From Sycobia sp. Sy_11 (taxonomy: Eukaryota; Arthropoda; Insecta; Hymenoptera; Epichrysomallidae), in assembly GCA_018907035.1 (NCBI GenBank), contig JACCIC010000035.1:3319001-3383000 (forward strand): a stretch of 64,000 nucleotides of DNA, given 5' to 3'. Position numbers and translations under genes: made by a program. The notes under the pieces were generated by a model. That model made no database searches. It saw only the letters and a program-made list of their open reading frames with translations, and was not told the DNA's origin. The first letter of the stretch is position 1. Every line of letters begins with the position of its first letter. This document shows, one piece after another, positions 59,743 through 64,000 of the stretch.

Positions 59743-60660
59743 CGCCCCTGCGAGCGATAAACGTCAGTCGAAGCATTTAACGGGCCGATCGCCGGGCACT
59801 GCGGCACGGACGACCGAGCTTGGCGCGCGGCCTTTCTATATGCATATGTGTATATATATATATACATACGTGGGTGGAGCTGTGCGCAAGGAGAGCGGAT
59901 CGCGGCGCGCGTTCGAAAATTCGCCCCCGATTTGTGAACGCGTGAAAGGATTCATGAAGGAGAATAAAGTACATAGGCGGAGTTCTTTTTTTTTTTATTG
60001 AAAACGCTTATCTGAAAAATATCAAAAAAGGAATTGAAATAAAAAGTAAATGATAAAAACAGACTTATTTCAAACCTTTGATTATTCTTATAGGTAAAAG
60101 AGACGTCGGTTGTTTTGCGGAGAAATTGCGGAGAGGAAAAAAAAGAACCGGGGACTGACTTGTTTTGTCGAGGATCAAAAAAAGTATTTTATAACTTTTT
60201 TATAATGACAATAGTCACAAACGTATTCGAGCACATTTCTATTAATATGCTAAAGAAGTACTTGTGAAATATAAAAATTTCTTATAGTTATATTTCCAGA
60301 TTTCTAAAATGTCATGAAAATATTCCAATGATAACAGAAATTCCTCATTGACAAAAAATTCATTTAAGAATATTTCAGAAATATTTTCGTCTTTTTAGGC
60401 TAAATCAGAGATGTCTAGAAATTTAAAATAAGTTTACCAAATAAAGTTCAGTTGTTCTCAACTATAAACAAACGAAACTGAGCAAATATTTAGCAAATCC
60501 ATAATATTATATTTGCAGAGTTGGCTAGATACAATATTTCTATTTAATCTTCGAAATTACTCAAATTCTATTCATCTTTATATAATATTTTGATCTGATT
60601 CCGCAATTAATTAAGCGTATTTTTGAAATTTCTTGTACTTACAAATCTCGTTCACAACAG
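59743..60660. other. Mixed, then AT-rich unique stretch
   Basis: GC-rich to about 59,940, a T10 run near 59,987-59,996, then AT-rich. Nothing recognised. Confidence 0.5.
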
Positions 60661-60953
60661 AGTTTAAAATAATTTTTTGTTCGTCTCGCGTTTCGCGGTG
60701 GCTTGACAGACGCGGGAGCTGATTCTTTCACCCGTGCGGGCGCGTGCTGCGTTCATCGGCTGAAAAAGCGCACAATAAATATCTCCGTACGTCGCTCTCT
60801 CGTGACGTCCGTATATATAGGCGATATATATGTATGTAGGCCCGCGAAAAATAACGAAACGAGAGAGCGGGTGGCCGGCCGGCGGCTCGGGCATTTTCAG
60901 CGCGGAAGGATAACGCAAGCGAATCAAAGAGAAAACTACCGCAGCCCGATACG

Positions 60954-60995
<42 letters not shown>

Positions 60996-61485
60996 ATTTT
61001 TCTCTTTCTCCTCGTCCGCTGTCGCTCTACGGCTGCAGCGGCGGCTCTCTTCTCTCTCTCTCTCTCTCGCTCTCTCGCCATGTCGGCTCATACTACATTT
61101 GCTCCGCGCCAGGCCCATTGATCCGCACGGGTCCCCCCGGCCGCCGCCGCCGACGCCGCTCGCGGTTCTTTTCTTCTTATTTATTACTTTCGTTGATTTA
61201 CGAGGCTGCACGACTCTGTGCGCGGCGCGGCGGAGAGCGAGTTACACCGCGCGTGACAGAATTATTTCTTCATTGATAAGGCACGAGAGGATAGCCCTCC
61301 CGTCCCCCCCTCCCTCTGCCCCTCCGCGCGGCCGCGACACGACCGCGCGTCTATCCGCGCCCGTTGTATTTGTTCATCAAGGCGGAGAGGGCCGGGGAGG
61401 GGGATTTATCCGCGCCCATCGGAATCGATCGAGGGCTTTCGCAGTCTCGCACGCGGGAGGGATATAACGATTTTGTTTCGACGGG

Positions 61486-61490
<5 letters not shown>
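60661..61490. other. GC-rich block with TA and CT arrays
   Basis: CpG-rich with short CT arrays at 61,045-61,076 and C/G runs. A 254-codon plus frame here crosses arrays and is compositional. Confidence 0.55.
60957..60997. repeat. (TA)n-(TATG)n microsatellite
   Basis: About 15 TA units then TATG units. Confidence 0.95.

Positions 61491-61516
<26 letters not shown>
61491..61516. repeat. (GA)13 microsatellite
   Basis: A perfect array. Confidence 0.95.
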
Positions 61517-61693
61517 CAAATTCCTTTTGCACGAAGTGTATACAACTATATACCTTAATATAGAGGGACGGTTTTGCCTGCCTCGGCTTCAATATTGAGG
61601 TTTCTTTTTATGAGATGAGGATTTTCATTGCCTTGAAAGGGCTGCGCGCGGGCTCGAGGATTCGAATGAAGCGGGGCGGGAAGACTTTAAATC

Positions 61694-61704
61694 GTGCAGC
61701 GTAT

Positions 61705-61759
<55 letters not shown>

Positions 61760-61766
61760 GCTGCAT
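61694..61766. repeat. (TA)n array bracketed by a 10-bp inverted repeat
   Basis: TGCAGCGTAT at 61,695-61,704 and ATACGCTGCA at 61,756-61,765 are exact reverse complements around a (TA)25 array (61,709-61,758), giving a potential extended hairpin or cruciform of about 70 bases. Confidence 0.7.
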
Positions 61767-63064
61767 AAAAACTATGTATGATCGTTGCCCGGTTGTTTAA
61801 TCGTACGCTACTTTCAAGGTAATGGAACTTTTTGGATGCACTTGGACCTCGTTCGATGGCCTATGAATCTTTTATTAATTAATTAATTGACTTTGTTTAT
61901 TAGCATTATCTTTATCGACAGGCATGGTTTTTCTTTTTTTTCCGCCACCGAAAAATCCGGCATCGTTTGTAAAGTATCTTTCGAAATATTCGAAACGACG
62001 GAGTTCGAGCAGCCACGAACAGTCATTAGAATTTTATACAAATACATAAAGTCTCTAATCCGTATAGATCAGTATTTGTTAAAAGGAGAGAATGTGAAAA
62101 AAAGCAAAGTAATTATGATAGCATTTCTAATGCTAGAATTTCTATCAGGTATTAAATAATTTTACTATATTCATCATTGACTAATATTTTCTAATTAACA
62201 TTTTATTCAAATTTTCTTTAAATTTTGTAGAATCAAAATTTTACGGCGGTCAATCGTTTTTACCGCGAAAATGTCAAATGCATCGAGTAAAAATGTAATT
62301 GATTTAAAAAGTAGATAATAATTTGCAAGCGGATAGGCCTGATTTGTACGCGCTTCTAATTATATATAACAAGTCTATCTGTTTTTCCTGTAATTGTATA
62401 AAAATAAAGAGCCGGGTGAGTAAATAATCGTTATCTATTGTCGCAAAAAATTATAACAAACAACAAATGCTAACTTCAGATTGTCCTTCGGATAAGCGCG
62501 TCCTTTTGCATTTTCTCAGCGTCGTAAACTCCGAGCTAAAATCGCGGAGCAGCCTTTTCTGTCGTGTAATATTTTAAGAAAATCATGAAACGATAAAAAA
62601 ATGAAAGAAAGAAACAAAATTCATCGATGCCGCTAAAAATAATTAGGTCGCAGAACTTTGCACTTTAAAACCAAAAGATCTAAAATCAAAAGATCTAAGA
62701 TTAAAAAAAAAACTCTAATGCCTTATCCATATGTACAAATACCTGCAACGATTTATTTATTCATGTATAGGCCGCAGCGATAGCGGCGACTACGAACGAA
62801 TTGATCGTATTTAAGACGTCCGGCGCGCTCTGCCGCCGCAAGCATTGTTTGCTTTACCGGCTATTATCTTCAAAAATAACACGACGAAACAGGCGAACAT
62901 TAACCAAAAGGCGTTTCCGTTTATTTTCATTTATTTCTCTTTTTTCATTGTCGTAGAATCTTAAATCCGTATTTCTCGATAATTATTGCTACTTTGTTTT
63001 TTGCAACGCCCCTTACGGAAGAATAAAGGAAGTTGTTTTAATATTTGATTGCCTCCAGGAAGCA
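61767..63064. other. Mostly AT-rich unique stretch
   Basis: AATTAATTAATTG near 61,877 and a GC-richer part at 62,770-62,890 containing GCATTGTTTGC. No gene or array is seen. Confidence 0.5.
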
Positions 63065-63355
63065 ATGCGCATTAAAGTAAGAATTTTCTTTTATTGCCAA
63101 TCCAATGTGCATACAATTTGTACCGCCAAAAAGGTGTTTAATTGCATCACGAACAATTTGCCAGATTGTTTAACGTGGCCTCCGGCCGCGGCTAATGCAA
63201 ATACAATCGACGTGGTGTCCGCTTATTACGCAGTATCGATCTGCTTTTATTGCGCGATCAACTTAATCGGCGCGCGACTATTGGGAAAAGATCGGATATA
63301 TCGCTCGCCGGTTGGCAAGAAGGATAAAGACAGTCTTGTCGCTACGGTTCTTTAG
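63065..63355. promoter_or_regulatory. Candidate regulatory segment with POU octamer
   Basis: This is unique mixed-composition sequence without microsatellites. It holds a perfect POU-type octamer ATGCAAAT at 63,195-63,202, followed after one base by ACAAT, a SOX-like core. Two further ACAAT cores and CCAAT motifs lie nearby. A 96-codon frame spans the segment but resembles no protein I know. Motif matches alone are weak evidence; conservation in related genomes would decide. Confidence 0.15.
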
Positions 63356-63431
63356 AGCCGCACGGCCATATTCCGTCGCAGGCGTATGCAATCCGATTTC
63401 TCAACGTACCAAAAATTTTTAAAGTACGCCT

Positions 63432-63433
<2 letters not shown>

Positions 63434-63464
<31 letters not shown>
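63434..63464. repeat. (AT)15 microsatellite
   Basis: A perfect array. Confidence 0.97.
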
Positions 63465-63471
<7 letters not shown>

Positions 63472-64000
63472 TGTCTTCGGAGCTTCGAATAAGGGTTATT
63501 TTTAAAAGACTTAAAGATAAAAAAAAAAAAACCCAAGAACAGAACAAAAAAAAAAACAAACTGCCCGCGCTCGCGAAATATCTGCACCGACGGCGAATTT
63601 TTATCTCGCGAAATAATATGCATTTATTTAAAAAACTTCCTCGGTCTCAAATTAAAATATTCGGTGCGTATAGAAATCTAGAATTTTCGTAAACTGCGCG
63701 CGGCGGCGGCGGCGACGGCGGCGGCACCGTACAACAGGCCGAGTGCCCGCGTATTGCGCTTTTTCAGCTAGCGAAGCGTAAGCGTGTTATTATATGTGCT
63801 CCGCGAAATTTCGTCACTATACACATCTGCGCGGTGAGTTTGTTAAAATTGTATACTCTTTTCCATCCAATGGTCAAGAAAAGGCGGGCTCCAAGGGGGG
63901 GGGGTGGGTGGGGAAAACTTTTAAGGAACTCACCGCGCGCGGCTCCGCGCGTTACATATATTTTTTTGCTATCCTCACTTGCGTAACCCGAGATTTGCTT
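63465..64000. other. Mixed stretch to window end
   Basis: A-rich tracts at 63,519-63,559, a CGG array, and a G10-T-GGG-T-GGGG run at 63,895-63,913. No gene is seen. Confidence 0.55.
63700..63726. repeat. (CGG)n tract
   Basis: About nine CGG units with one CGA variant. Confidence 0.92.

Noticed and set aside
60703..61467. 254-codon plus-strand open frame
   Set aside because: It crosses TA and CT arrays and GC-rich segments, and composition explains its length.
63065..63355. 96-codon plus-strand frame
   Set aside because: No family is recognised. The segment is noted only as a possible regulatory region.
1..64000. Bacterial or plasmid origin
   Set aside because: There is no gene packing, operon structure or ribosome-binding sites, and the microsatellite load is typical of animal nuclear DNA.

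Overview
The window looks like eukaryotic nuclear DNA from an arthropod, most plausibly a hymenopteran insect (ant, bee or wasp). This is an inference from texture: dense long (TA)n, (GA/CT)n and (CA/TG)n microsatellites, and sharp alternation between CpG-rich GC patches and AT-rich single-copy DNA. One short mariner-like end and one tRNA-derived SINE-like block fit this, although neither is specific to the order. I see no bacterial gene packing, operons or ribosome-binding sites, and no marker gene that would name a species.

I find no intact protein-coding gene I can defend. Most long open frames are either microsatellites read as protein (Ile-Tyr, Leu-Ser, Arg-Glu, Thr-His runs) or Arg/Pro/Ala-rich frames in GC-rich patches where several frames are open at once. 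The exception is 35,115-35,942 (+): several blocks with unbiased, protein-like composition share one reading phase but are broken by stops and an apparent frame slip. I read it as a decayed coding sequence of unknown identity.

Layout. 1-9.6 kb: AT-rich DNA with GC patches at 4.9-5.4 and 7.9-9.0 kb and many (TA)n arrays. 9.6-14.4 kb: AT-rich with GC patches at 10.5-11.0, 11.9-12.6 and 13.8-14.3 kb and no long TA array. 14.4-15.4 kb: four TA arrays. 15.6-17.0 kb: the most GC-rich block. 17-24.2 kb: AT-rich and free of TA arrays, with GC patches at 19.55-20.1 and 22.05-22.4 kb. 24.2-34.4 kb: clusters of TA arrays (24.2-24.7, 27.15-27.7 kb), GC patches at 29.8-30.4 and 31.9-32.9 kb, and a possible mariner end at 31.17 kb. 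34.4-38.2 kb: mostly AT-rich, holding the decayed coding block. 38.2-50.4 kb: GC-rich mosaic dense in microsatellites. 50.4-53.2 kb: AT-rich, holding a 440-bp element with terminal inverted repeats and a minus-strand SINE fragment. 53.2-61.8 kb: mosaic, including a microsatellite-free GC block at 55.6-56.4 kb. 61.8-64.0 kb: AT-rich to mixed unique sequence with a POU-type octamer at 63.2 kb.

The window therefore reads as intergenic or long-intron DNA with tandem repeats, old small transposon debris and possible regulatory segments. I did not find a convincing new gene system. The observations that most repay a search are the decayed coding block, the inverted-repeat element, the SINE fragment, and the uneven placement of the TA arrays.
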